Positions 19,904 through 30,563 of a stretch of 40,283 bases of DNA are shown here, one piece after another (within the stretch, counting starts at the first letter, position 1; each line of letters starts with the position of its first letter). This DNA is from Ectocarpus siliculosus. Taxonomy: Eukaryota > Sar > Phaeophyceae > Ectocarpales > Ectocarpaceae. The DNA lies in NCBI GenBank assembly GCA_000310025.1, contig FN649730.1, positions 1,161,675 through 1,201,957 on the forward strand, in the 5' to 3' direction. The position numbers were made by a program, and so were the translations under genes. Below the pieces are notes generated by a model that worked only from the letters and a program-made list of their open reading frames with translations, ran no database searches and was not told the DNA's origin.

Positions 19904-21772
19904 ATGAGCTCGGTCATGGCGGCGTCCCGGCGAGCAGCCGTAACGGCGGCGGGCCTCCGGCGCGCACCGGCGGCGGCGGCGGCGGCGGCGGCTGCGACAC
20001 GAGGGGGGGTCATGACGGCGGGGGCCACCAGGGGTATGGTTTCCAACCCGGCCCTCACGGCGGCGTACAACACCGTGTGGAAGGTCAGTAAGGAGTATTT
20101 ACCATCGGATGCTGGGGGGGTGACGCGGTGTGCTGCTTCGTGACCGGGGGGGGGGGGGGGCCGCAACAAACAGGGGCATATGACCTTGGGCCCCCCCCGG
20201 GCTTGTAAATGTTTTATAAAAAAACCCCTGGGGGGGGTTTGAGGAAATTACCATGTTGGGGTATCGGGACCCTGGTTTTGATTCCCGGGAAAGGGGTTGA
20301 AAAGGGCGGCGGGGCTTTTTTCCCTATGGGTGCCCCGGGGGGAAGGGCAGTAAGGAGTATTTGCCATCGGGGGCGGGGGGGGGGACGCGGGGGGCTGCTT
20401 CTTGACCGGGGGGGGGGGGGCCAGCAACGAGCAGGGGCATATGACCTTATGCCCAGCCCGTGCTTGTAGATGTTTATGAAAGAACACCTGTGGTGTGTTT
20501 GAGGAGATTACCATGTATGGGTATTCGTGACCCTGGTTTTGATTCCGTGGAAAGGTGTTGACAAGTGCTGCGTGGCTTTGTTCCGTATCGCTGCCACACA
20601 GGATCGTGACTCTGTCTCCTTCCCTCCCCCCATCTCTCCCTGTCTCTTTTCTGTCTGCCTATCGGTCTCTCTCTCTTTCGACCCCCCGTTGACTCTGGTG
20701 TGCGTACTCCTGGCGATGTGGGCGGCGGGGCGCGTCACAAACATGACAGAGCAACCCGATGTACATCACGTACATCATCGGAGCCTCGGTGGTGCTCGAG
20801 TTCGTCTATGGGAAGGTCGGAGACAGCATTTTTAACTCCATCAACAAGGGGGTGAGTGAGAGCTTGTGCTGCACAGATAGGCGAAACGCAACAAGAAAGA
20901 CCTGTCCGCTTCTTGGCGGGCGCGCTCGTATCCCACCCCCCCACCCCCTTAGAGCAGTTTGAATCAGTCTCTCCTGTGCCACAAGTTGGCGTTGTGCCGA
21001 GTGCTGACTGACATGGTTTGATCTTTCTGAGAGCTTTCTGCAGCCTTTTCGTGCGATTTTTTTCACCTTCGCCGTGGTGTGGGTTGGCGGAGTTTTTTTT
21101 TTTTTGTCTTCCAGCAGAGGTGATTGAAGAAAGCATATGCAAAACACTTCTCCGATCATCCCTAGGCTGTTGGCAGTAGACCGGGAACCGCCGCGCTCCC
21201 AGTGCAGGGGGGGTGTCTCTTCGCGGCGTAACCTTCCCGTCAGTTACCCCGCCCGATGTGACGGTGCCCCCTGCGCGAGGTTTCAGTTCTCGTTGGCCCC
21301 ATGCCGGTGGATCCGCTGCACGTTAGTGGTTTCGCCTTCTCTGCTGTGAAATATTTGCTCCTTCCCCCCCCCCCCCCCCCNNNNNNNNNNNNNNNNNNNN
21401 NNNNNNNNNNNNNNNNNNNNNNNNNNNNNNNNNNNNNNNNNNNNNNNNNNNNNNNNNNNNNNNNNNNNNNNNNNNNNNNNCCCCCCCCCCCCCCCCCCGA
21501 CCGCTCCCAACCCTCGCCAGCACGCGCACCCACCCCCACGATCAATTGGCCATCGTTGATCGGTCCTGCGGGAACTATGCTCGAGGACGCGTGGTCAATG
21601 GTCTTAACAGCTAAACTTGAGTACGCCCCCGCTCACCTTGTTTTTTCTCCCCCGTTCCCCACGCTTTTTTTTTTTTTTTTCGCGTGTGCAGAAACAATAC
21701 GACGACATCGACTGGTCCAAGTTCGCAGAGGAGGAGGACGAGGACGAGGAAGAGGAGGAAGACGACGAGTAG
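19904..21772 (+). CDS. Mitochondrial complex III subunit 9 (Qcr9/UQCR10-like)
   Basis: This small single-helix subunit of the cytochrome bc1 complex sits beside the Rieske protein in the inner mitochondrial membrane. Exons 19904-20083, 20750-20851 and 21692-21772 join in phase 0 at AAG|GTCAGT...ACAG and GGG|GTGAGT...GTGCAG, giving 120 residues. Residues 1-50 are an Ala/Arg-rich presequence with a nine-Ala run. From residue 51 the order is NPALTAAYNTVWK, the membrane helix YITYIIGASVVLEFVYGKVG (64-83), then DSIFNSINKGKQYDDI. This matches the family pattern of helix, N-x-x-N-K-G-K-x-W/Y-x-D. The C-terminus is acidic. The first Met was chosen; Met5 is an alternative. Intron 1 contains a suspicious duplication and intron 2 an assembly gap. 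Recognition is by pattern, not alignment. Confidence 0.85.
20084..20605. repeat. ~260-bp apparent duplication with G/C-run corruption
   Basis: Copies at about 20075-20337 and 20338-20605 align throughout (for example cagtaaggagtatttnccat and tggttttgattcc). Quality flips around a poly-G tract: copy 1 is clean before it and full of G/C runs after; copy 2 is the reverse. That is the pattern of two poorly read ends placed side by side, so it is probably an assembly artefact. Confidence 0.7.
21381..21480. other. Assembly gap (100 N) inside a poly-C tract
   Basis: The gap is flanked by about 16-18 C on each side, within intron 2 of the Qcr9-like gene. The real length is unknown. Confidence 0.99.
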
Positions 21773-24255
21773 ATCAGTTTTTTTTTCAATCTATTTCTGT
21801 GACCACACGCCGTCGTAGGAGGGAGGCGTGTGTACAGCTATCTCGCTAGCTCCCGCCGCAAGTCTTTTGCCTGTCCAACCAGGAGAAGTGATGGTTTGAG
21901 GGAGTTTTTTTTTTGCTGTGGGGAGGGGTAGGGCTTGAAGCCCCCCCCCCTGGGGGGGGTAACCACCCCCCTCGTCTTTTTCATCCCTCGCCCTGATGTG
22001 GCGGTTGGCCGATAATGACGTTGCGAGTTGTTTCGTCTTTCTCCAGTCTCATCGTGTTTTGGGCCGGAAGGGGGCGTGTGGGTATATATATATGCCCGGG
22101 CTTTGCGTTCTCGCTGAGCGTACGGAAGTGACGTTTGAGCTACGGACAGGAAACCCGCTGGGAGAGACAGGAGGTGCTGAAAAATCACAGCCGAAAACAC
22201 TTACCACATATTCCTCTGTGCTAGTTGTGCTTGCCGAAAAGGACCTTTACGACGGGACGAAATCACATATGCACACACGAAGAAGGCGCACTGCTGCTGT
22301 GTACCACCTTCAAGCCCGCGCCAGTCTCGGTTGGTACGCGGCTTTTCCGCAAGAGCGCGAGGCGTTTTGAGACAGCAAGCTTTTAAGAGGGCAGTCGCAG
22401 CTTGGTTTTACGGACCCCACAAAGAGAAGCAACACAAGAGGCACAACCGTGAGGGTAAGATCCGACCCGACACATCGGAGGGAGTGGACCTCAAACGCAC
22501 ATGGACCTATTTAGTGGTACAGCTGGAAGGGAACTAGCCCTGAAGGCTCAGCGACGTTGCTGTCACATGCCTATGCAAACCCTGCACATCCAGCAAATGG
22601 TGGGTTGCACAGGAGTGCTCGAATCCCGTCTGTTGTGCCCCAAAACTGGAGCAAAACACTTGTGGATCGTCTCGAAAACTGCACCTTGAGAACGGGGAGG
22701 CTAAAAAGAGTTGCATTGCAGCATGCACCTGGTCCCCTTACAAACTTGCATCCAGGAATGTTCCAACGCAGGTAGTACCGTAGGTTACATGGATACCACA
22801 CCCGGTGGACCGATTTTCAAAGCTGCAGCAAAAGCAGCAGTGACTGCTGTGCCGAAAACGGCGGTGCGAGAAGAGCGTATCGGGTGTTGTGGGATCCTCT
22901 TCGTCGTAAGAGAAGACGAGCTTTGAAAATATCGGTCAAGACAGTGTGTGTGGTGTTTTCACGCGACCTACGGTTGTCCACGTCGCTGCGGACGGAAAGT
23001 AGAGACAAAAAGAAATTTGTAATGTCAAGCGCAATGCCTCGCAGTAAAATGAATCGCGATCAGCAGCAGCGGTAGCACCATCAACAGCGCTACAGCAGAG
23101 GCACAAACTAAAGCCTTCCATGCTTTACTCCATGCCATCGCCACCTTTTCGAACGAAGGGCGTTGCCTCACGAAACAATTGGGACGAAAACACGCCGAGA
23201 CATGGTATGAAGGGTAACAAATGAACGTTCGGCGTGCCGCAACATCAGCAAGCGAAGTCTCCACGAAAAAAAAAGCGCAGCACATATTTTGCCGCACAAG
23301 AGCGCCAGCACACACATACCTAATCAAGAACAAGAACATGCCTCGACCATGTCCATATTCTTCCAAAACTGCTCTTGATTCTCCGGAAACCTACGGGAAA
23401 AGTAGGTACTTCGGCAAAAGCCTCGGCTAAAAAGCCGCGCCAACTGTTCGCGCAAGACAAGTCTTGTGCCATTTGATTTCGAGAACGCCTAGTGCGTCGT
23501 AACCAACCACGCACGCACGCACGCACGTTCAAAGGAAAGCGGACGTCGGACTGGAGGCAGCCCTGCATGAGCAGGGCAACGTCCAAAACTGCTCTTGATT
23601 CTCCGCGAATACGGTATCGGAATGAATTCGACACCGCCGACGTCTAGAAGGAAAATAAAACAAACCTGAAACAACCGAAAGCACCTACCCAAAATATGGT
23701 TGTCCAGGATCGATACGCAAACAATAATATTGGGTACGAGGACGGTAACGCCGTGCTCATGCCCTCGTTCCAAGACTACTACGAAATAGGCACAAGGTGG
23801 AACAAAAAACGGATAGAATTACGTGGGTAGATGGCCTTCCGTAAGGGCCTTCTTTCTAGTCCCTTCGCCCGTAAACATGCGGCAAGAAAAGAAGACAAAG
23901 GGGGGGAAGCGCAACTTGAACTGAAACCGGTTTTCCAGACCAAATTATTTTTTGAGGGGGGAGGGCAGGTTGTCCTTTATGATCCCGTGCAGCTTTTCCA
24001 CAGGCGTCCGCACAAAACCGGGACCAAAACAACGTGTCACTGGGATTGTTGGACCAAGAAGGCGGTATCGCGGCATTCGAGCAGGAGGCAGGCCCTTTCA
24101 GGGTTCGTTTCGCCCGAACTACACGGTATAACTCTCTCGCCGCCACCGCCGCCTCCAGTTCTCAGCCTTCCCTCGCTTCGTTTCGCCCCAACCACCTGGT
24201 CTCTCTCTCTCTCTCTCTCTTATCCCGCCGCTGCTTTCGCCGCCGCTTCCAGCCC
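21773..24255. other. Intergenic region without a supported gene
   Basis: Convergent genes end on both sides. It contains a poly-T/poly-C stretch (21905-21970), a MITE relative (22775-22940) with the inverted pair gaccgattttcaaagct / agctttgaaaatatcggtc, and a repeated block ccaaaactgctcttgattct at 23363 and 23582. A CT run lies at 24200-24222. No ORF shows convincing protein features. Confidence 0.6.
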
Positions 24256-27200
24256 TTAGCCTTCCTTCGCCTCGGCAGCTTCGAACTCTTGCAGCTCTTC
24301 CGGGGTCATGAGGTCCTTGCGCGCCATCTCGTTCACCTCGAACCACTCGTCTGTCCAGTCGAAACCCATCTCGGCGGCTTCGATCTGGGGGAGAACCAAA
24401 ACGCCATCGTTGGGATTGTTACTTTGGGGATGTCAGAATATGAAACGGGAAAAATATTACCACATCGTCTGTCCAGTCGAACCCCATCTCGGCCGCTTTG
24501 ACCTGGGCAAGAACCAAAGCGCCAACTTTTTTTCCAGGGAAAACCAGAAAAAGAACGCACAAAACATGCTTTTCGATCCGGGCGATCAACAAATCGCTAT
24601 CGTTTTTCAGCGAAAAACAGAATAAAAAGAAACGGGAATAACTTTTACACCACTTCGTCCGTCCAGTCAAACCTCATCTCGGCGGCTTCGATCTGGGGAA
24701 GAACCAAAACGCCGTTCGTTGGGATTCGTAGAAACTGAAATATAAAACAAACAAGGCTTTCTTTTTCTTCCCCACTCACTACTGAAACATACAGTACGTG
24801 CTTCAACACGACCCTTCGACTGCCGTGGTGTTATTTATCTCGAACGGGTAGTATGCATATATTCATAGACTGTATGCACATCTGTCAAATGAAAAAATTG
24901 TTGGGCCTATTTTTTTCGGCCAATGCGGGCGGGCGTACACGAACAAAAAACTCCGCGCATGACGCTTGTGCCGACACCAATATATCATGAATAGCCAGCA
25001 CCAATGATAGGATCCGATCCGCCAACGCCCACCAACAGGTAATGGCGTTGCCAAAATCGCTAGAGGTCCCTGTTTAGCGCCGGTTGACTCGCTAGTGGCG
25101 GTGCCCGGCATGGTGCCGGTCAAGTCTCCGGGCCAAACGCCTTATAATTCACCAATCAAATGGGACCGCCTTCGCGGCAAATTGAGTGTTATAAGGAAAT
25201 AGAGTTGGGAGGGGGCACGCAGACCCTGTTCCTCAACGGAAATAGAGTTAGGAGGGGGCACGCAGACCATATTCCTCAACGGAAATAGAGTTGGGAGGGG
25301 GCACGCAGACCCTATTCCTCAACCCTAACCCAACTTCCCCGATTGTATGTTTTATCCAATATGTTTGCTTAATACGAAAAACCCGGCAAAGGCTCTAGAT
25401 CAAATCGCGCCCACCTCGACATCGCTGGGGGCGAAGGTGTGGTACCACTCATTTCCGGTGAGCTCTTCCACGGGGTTGGGTTCGTCGTCCCAAACCTGCA
25501 CAGATAACAAGACCAGAAACCATACAGAACGCGCCCACATTTGACAACCCAGGAGAGTTAAGAAATTGAGCCTAAAAAAAACTTGAAATATAAGAACTTG
25601 AGCACCATTTGTGAGCTCGGTCAATAACCCCTACATCAAAACCTATATAGCGGCCATTCGTCGCATGACCTTAGATAGGAAATAAGAACCTCAGCCTCGG
25701 CCGAAACTGTACTGGAGGTTCGTCAGTGCGGGCGCCATCTGCACCAGTACATGGAGCAAATACTCGGTACAGGTATTTTCCTTCCGGCGATGCTGAACCT
25801 TAAGGGTAAGGGCTTTCTCATCCCACCCCATAGTAAGTCCATTTCATAGCCGCGGTTACTGAACCTGCTTTGAAAAATACTGTAGCTCTTCTCGCACGTT
25901 CCTTGTGAGCATGAAAATAAACTCGCTACGCCACCATGTTTAACCGCAACACCGGCATCGCTTCAACAAACATCACAAAGATCTCTAAGCACTTCTAACC
26001 GTCGTTGGCACTAATTAACCGTCGTTACAAAGCTGAAACATACCACGACAGCAGGATTAGCACCACCACAGAACCGGCACACAACCAAACATTCCAACCC
26101 CGTGGTAAAACTCGGTGATGCGAGAGCCTGGTCCGGTGAGAACCCGGCGTGCTCCGTCCCGGTTTTGTAGGGATGCAAGGTCAATGGTCTAACGACTACG
26201 GCATGCACGACTATGAGTACACCCCCCCACACCCCTGGAAAACCAACAGCCGCTCACCTGCAAGCGTTCACCCTCCACCTCCCAGTTGCGCGCGTCGCTT
26301 GGCATGGCCTTGAACTCCTGAGGTTGGGGCAAGTCAAAAAAGAAAATACCAGTTGTAGGGTAAGTCTCATCCGACTGGATATACTCCTCACACAGGGCAG
26401 CAGCAGCAGTAGCAGCTACACAAAAAAAAAATACAAAACGACACCAAAGCGGTGGCATCGTGTACAGAAAACCATTTAAACCGAACGACGCGAAAAAAAC
26501 ACCTCAAGTATCTGCCTTGATATAAAAATGTAACTCGCCAAATACACATTCGCGTATTGTATGACCTAAAAGCGCGGTAGGGGGGGGGGATGGGGGCACA
26601 CACATGGCGTTCCTGTTCGACTGTTCTTTAATTTGCGATTTGCACACGGCCCCTAGGCGTTGGGCCAAGCGCCAGGGCGAAATTTAGACATGAAGTTAGA
26701 CGAATGAAGGATAACCTCGGGCGGGGGACGGACGGCAAGGGGGATAGTTGGCCTGTCACGGAGATGATAAACCACGCGTCTTGAACTGGACGGAGCATTG
26801 ACCCGACTATAGTGCGCCAATACTGCTTTCTGCTGCAAAGAGATACCAGCCGTTCTACCATGAAGAAGCAAAAAGATCGAAACGGAATCGGCAGAATGAA
26901 TCCCACGCTGCTGTTGCTCTGGGTTCTATCATGCTCGAATTTCAATCTTATTACTCGACCTTTTTTTGCCACGACTGGCTTCGCAACACAAGACGCAACT
27001 TTCATGTGATGGACGTGACACGATGCCCCACTGTGACAGCGATTCCTCATACATGTACATGCGAGAGATTATCTCCTCATTAAACTACAACCACCCCATC
27101 GTCTTCAGCGTCTTCCATCCTACCGTGCATAACCGCCAGCCTCCCTCGCCTGCCTCCATGTCTTCGACAGGACCCCTTCCACCTCTGTCCTTCTTTTCCT

Positions 27201-28165
27201 GTCCCATCTCTTCTTCCAAAGACACTTCCTCTCCAACTCAACAACTTGATCCGGGGTTACACAGAAAAACTGAGGTGCCTGCCTTGGGTTCTGAACGCCA
27301 AGACGGATTCGGCCGCCCTCTTTCACGCTTAATCACCACAACAAGGCGGTTTTCTGTTTTCTCACGCTGGTGGGGGTCCTTCAATAGAGCGGTTGAAAAG
27401 TCTCACTGAAAGGCACGCAGAGTGCCGGTCAAACCGCGTGACACCCGGATGAAGTTTCAAGCTTTTTCATACTCGTAACACTACCGGATAGTCACGTTGG
27501 GCACAAATCAGTTTCAAGCTTTTCATACTCTCAAACACTACCGGAAGGTGACGTTGGGCACATTTCAGCATTACAATGGCCCAGCTGTACCACTCTCTCC
27601 GTCGACAACGCATCCCTTCCGAGACGGAGCGCTGCTGCTGTTAACTGTTTTTCGCTCCTGCCACTTTCCACACCGCCACGCTCCGTCCATTTCTTGCCCA
27701 TGATGCACAACGGAGCACTAATTCCGAACGTCACCCAAGCCCTTCAAACCATGATGATTTCCCCCTCCTCCGCCAGGGCCGAAAAGGCAAGCGGAGGGTC
27801 GGGTGCACCGGTATCGACATCGATCGAAACAACGTGCCGAAGAGAGGGGGGGGGGGGGTAGGAGGCACCGGTGTCGACATCAGTCGGGACAACGTACCTT
27901 ACTCCTGTCAGGCCAGCGGTGCATGTCCCAAGTCCGTTCTTTACCGTCCGCCTCACCACCCCCGACATCGGCAGCCGCCGCAACCTCCTGCGTCTGCTGC
28001 CTTCGGGATGTTGACCGGCAACCCACCGAAGCAGCTGCAAAAGTGAAGAGGAAGACACGCGTTGGTGGCCACAAAAAATGCCGCGCCGAAAAGATGGGGG
28101 ATTTAAATCGTTTTGCGGTGTTTGCTTGTTGTTCATATTTTTCCTCGCTTCATATATCGCACGAT

Positions 28166-28211
<46 letters not shown>

Positions 28212-29347
28212 CTCCTCCTCCACCAATAGCCTCTGCGGCCTCCATTGGCACCCCTAGCTACCAGATAGACTCGAAACACAGCCCTCCTTTCTTTCCCCCA
28301 CACCCTCCAGAATTAACCGCGCCGAATCGCTTAGATGTAGTTCAGGCCTGGTACGTTACGGATGTCAACGCCGTGAAGAACCCCTACCCGCCGCCGCTGC
28401 TCCCTGCCATTTGATTCTTCACTACTCTAGGGGGCGGTCGCAAGAGAGAAAGCATGGGGCAACTCCTCCAACCGTGTGCTCGAAAGTCGCGTCGGCCACC
28501 GTTACTCGCGCGGCTACCCGCCTCGGACCATCTGATTGGGCCAGCTTGCCGCTTTGCAGTCTCATCTCACGAGAAACGATATCATGTAGCTTCTCAATCA
28601 GTCCAGGTGTTCGCCCCCCCCTTCCTTCGAAGCGCTCCAATATGCGTGGTGTCTCTAATCAGGGCCACGGCAAAGGGCTCTCTCCGCATCAAGAGGGGTG
28701 CGTGGACAAAGCCAAAAACGAACGCACCACCACAAAAACACAAAAAACACCAAGCTGGAGAATGGCATCCTCCCCAATCCGGGCCAAGATTGGTGTGTGA
28801 AACGCACCGTGATCTCTGCCGCAATTCTGGGCAATAACGGTATCCTGGACTCTTTCTCTGCCGAAAATAGGCATGGTTTGGTCGTGTTGCAGGAAGAAAA
28901 ATGCCCTGACAAATCAACCCAGACCTCACACCAACCGCTGCGATTCTCCGCAAAAACGGCATCCTCAACTCTTGTCTGCGGATAGCAGACACGAACTCGC
29001 TGGGTTGTAAGAAAAAACATGCTCTGATACATCAACCTTACAGCAGCAGACCGCGCGCCACTGGGCAACGACGGTACAATCCTGACCTCTCCGTTACGGA
29101 TAACAAGAAATGGCTTCGTCGTGTTGGTGTAAGACAAATAAACAAACTGACAAATCAATGGCGGCGCATTCCTGAACTGTTGCGGATAACAGAGACGGAT
29201 TCATCGTCGTCTCGTACGAAAAAAAAAAAAATACTTAGAAATCAACCCAGACTTTTTCCGGAAGTGCTCACCAGCGGGGTTAAACACGAATGCCTCCGTA
29301 GCGGCCATCCCGCACAGTCCCGCGGCGAGCACGCACGAAGCCCTCAT
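24256..29347 (-). CDS. Unrecognised 160-aa protein with plastid-type bipartite leader
   Basis: Five exons: 29347-29272, 28034-27898, 26317-26258, 25495-25415, 24384-24256. All junctions are GT-AG and in phase (1, 0, 0, 0), ending in TAA. The N-terminus MRASCVLAAGLCGMAATEAF is a signal peptide ending Ala-Phe, then VFNP, like the ASAFAP motif that directs proteins through the membranes of complex plastids. A Ser/Arg/Gln/Ala-rich transit-like stretch follows to about residue 55. The mature part is acidic and Trp-rich: RTWDMHRWPDRSKEFKAMP, WDDEPNPVEELTGNEWYHTF, then EMGFDWTDEWFEVNEMARKD, ending in an EELQEFEAAEAKEG-like helix. No membrane helix or cofactor motif is visible. I do not recognise the family. 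A small plastid or photosynthesis-associated protein is only a guess. Exon 5's acceptor is present in three copies. Confidence 0.8.
24345..24730. repeat. Three copies of the exon 5 acceptor of the 160-aa protein gene
   Basis: The true junction (24345-24420) recurs at 24465-24515 and 24655-24730. Minus-strand copies read CCCAG| followed by codons for IEAAEMGFDWTDE, VKAAEMGFDWTDD and IEAAEMRFDWTDE. The upstream copies run into stops or intron-like sequence after 13-15 codons. Confidence 0.92.
25190..25378. mobile_element. TIR-family element with three internal 55-bp repeats
   Basis: 'ggaaatagagttgggagggg' plus 'gcacgcagaccctattcctc' repeats three times, followed by ccctaacccaacttccccga and the terminus ccaatatgtttgcttaa. 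The terminus lies about 35 bp from the donor of exon 4 of the 160-aa protein gene. Confidence 0.8.
27440..27575. repeat. ~65-bp tandem duplication
   Basis: Two copies of 'agtttcaagctttt-catact' followed by 'cactaccgga-g-tgacgttgg'. In the intron between exons 2 and 3 of the 160-aa protein gene. Confidence 0.85.
27797..27900. repeat. Duplicated donor region of exon 2 of the 160-aa protein gene
   Basis: 'caccggt-tcgacatc' plus 'acaacgt-cc' occurs at 27808-27841 and at 27867-27898, where it holds the true donor GTACGTTGTCCC. A G12 run separates the copies. Confidence 0.75.
28170..28208. repeat. (CT)n microsatellite
   Basis: About 19 CT dinucleotides in the first intron of the 160-aa protein gene. 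Confidence 0.98.
28790..29250. repeat. Diverged ~90-130-bp repeats, four copies
   Basis: Each unit has 'ctgacaaatcaa' or similar, a T/C-rich 'cctgaactcttnc(g)gat' segment and '-gaaatggcttcgtcgtgt'-like text. The copies sit in the first intron of the 160-aa protein gene, starting about 20 bp from the exon 1 donor. Confidence 0.65.
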
Positions 29348-30563
29348 CTTTTTCGTTGTGTCTCTTCGCGATATCAATCAACACGAACGAACACACTTCT
29401 TCTGTTCTTGGGAGTGGTGGTGGTGGCAGTATCACCAGCAGAGACAAGAGGGGCGGAAACGTACGCACACGGGGGAGGGAATGGCGTTAACGGCAGTGCA
29501 GCAGGCCATGCATGCATTGAAGGTACCCAGGGACTCCGCCCATTCGCTTGGTTGAGCTGCGAGGCAGCATATGTGTAGGTCGGAAGACGGCGATGAGTCC
29601 CCGAGTATTGTACGAGGAAGTACTTCAGCAGGGTTCAGTTCTTACCCTTCTGAGAGGCATAACAGTGAAGCAGAAACAAAAATTCTAGAGGTGTAGACTG
29701 GCGCGCAGTTGTGTGAGCAAAAACAAGAAGAGGGGCGTAGCAACTGAACCCTTTTTCTTGTACATCGCGATAAAAAAATCGAGCCAAGGGGGAAACTTGG
29801 AAAAAAAAAACTCGGAACGTTTGCTCTTCTAATTTTACCCTGTGTGACCCTGGATGGGTTGCAGTTGTACAAAAAATAACCTGAAACGTGCAGTACTCTA
29901 CATACAGCAGTGGAGAGTGTATCATCACGAAAAATCGGGGGACTGTCGCAATAATAGGACGAAAACAACAACAAACAATACCTAGGGTATGACACTGGCC
30001 GGTGCATCATAGCATACGTATACCGAAGGGTGCAGTAGGCTAGCCCCCATAGAGTATGGGACGAAAACGACACCGTCGTACACATACTGGTATGCACGAC
30101 ACCATGCTAACCTTCGCCACTCGTTGCTATCATCCCTGTGAATGTAGAACTGGGGGTTGACTTGGGCGTGCAACAGGCAGCGACGCGACTACTGCTTGTA
30201 AACCATATGCTTATCTAACCAGATGCTTATCAACAAGAATCTTGTTGGACCAGCTTGCCGAGAGTTTTTTTTGGGGGGGGTCAGGACCGGTAGCAGCCAC
30301 ACAGCAGCACAGCAGCAGTGCTCCCACTCTTTCCGTTACATACAGCAATACTGCACGTGGAGGCTCTGCCGTTCAAGCAGTATACCTATTTTGGTGTACA
30401 CGCGGCAACTCTGAGGCTACTGCTGGCGGGTTCCGCGGTCAAGACGAATTGGGTCTCCCGCGGCGAAAAAAACTTTTTTCAAAAAAAACGCTTTTGGTTC
30501 TAAGTCTAAAACGACGTTTCAGCGCATAGAAAAAAGAGAAATAAAAAAAAATCAGTTCGGATC
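29348..30563. other. Intergenic region without a supported gene
   Basis: It separates the divergent 160-aa protein gene and the DDE-like gene. A dispersed ~150-bp repeat at 29835-29990 (ccctgtgtgaccctgnatgg ... gggggactgtcgc ... aataggacgaaaa) has a partner at 36865-37015. Otherwise I see only A/T runs. Confidence 0.6.

Noticed and set aside
26812-27409. Signal-peptide-like plus-strand ORFs near MNPTLLLLWVLSC
   Set aside because: They lie inside an intron of the minus-strand 160-aa protein gene, are short and have no splice continuation I could support.
28170-28414. Plus-strand ORF ending in a Pro-rich tail after a CT repeat
   Set aside because: The frame is carried by the (CT)n tract and overlaps an exon of the minus-strand 160-aa protein gene.
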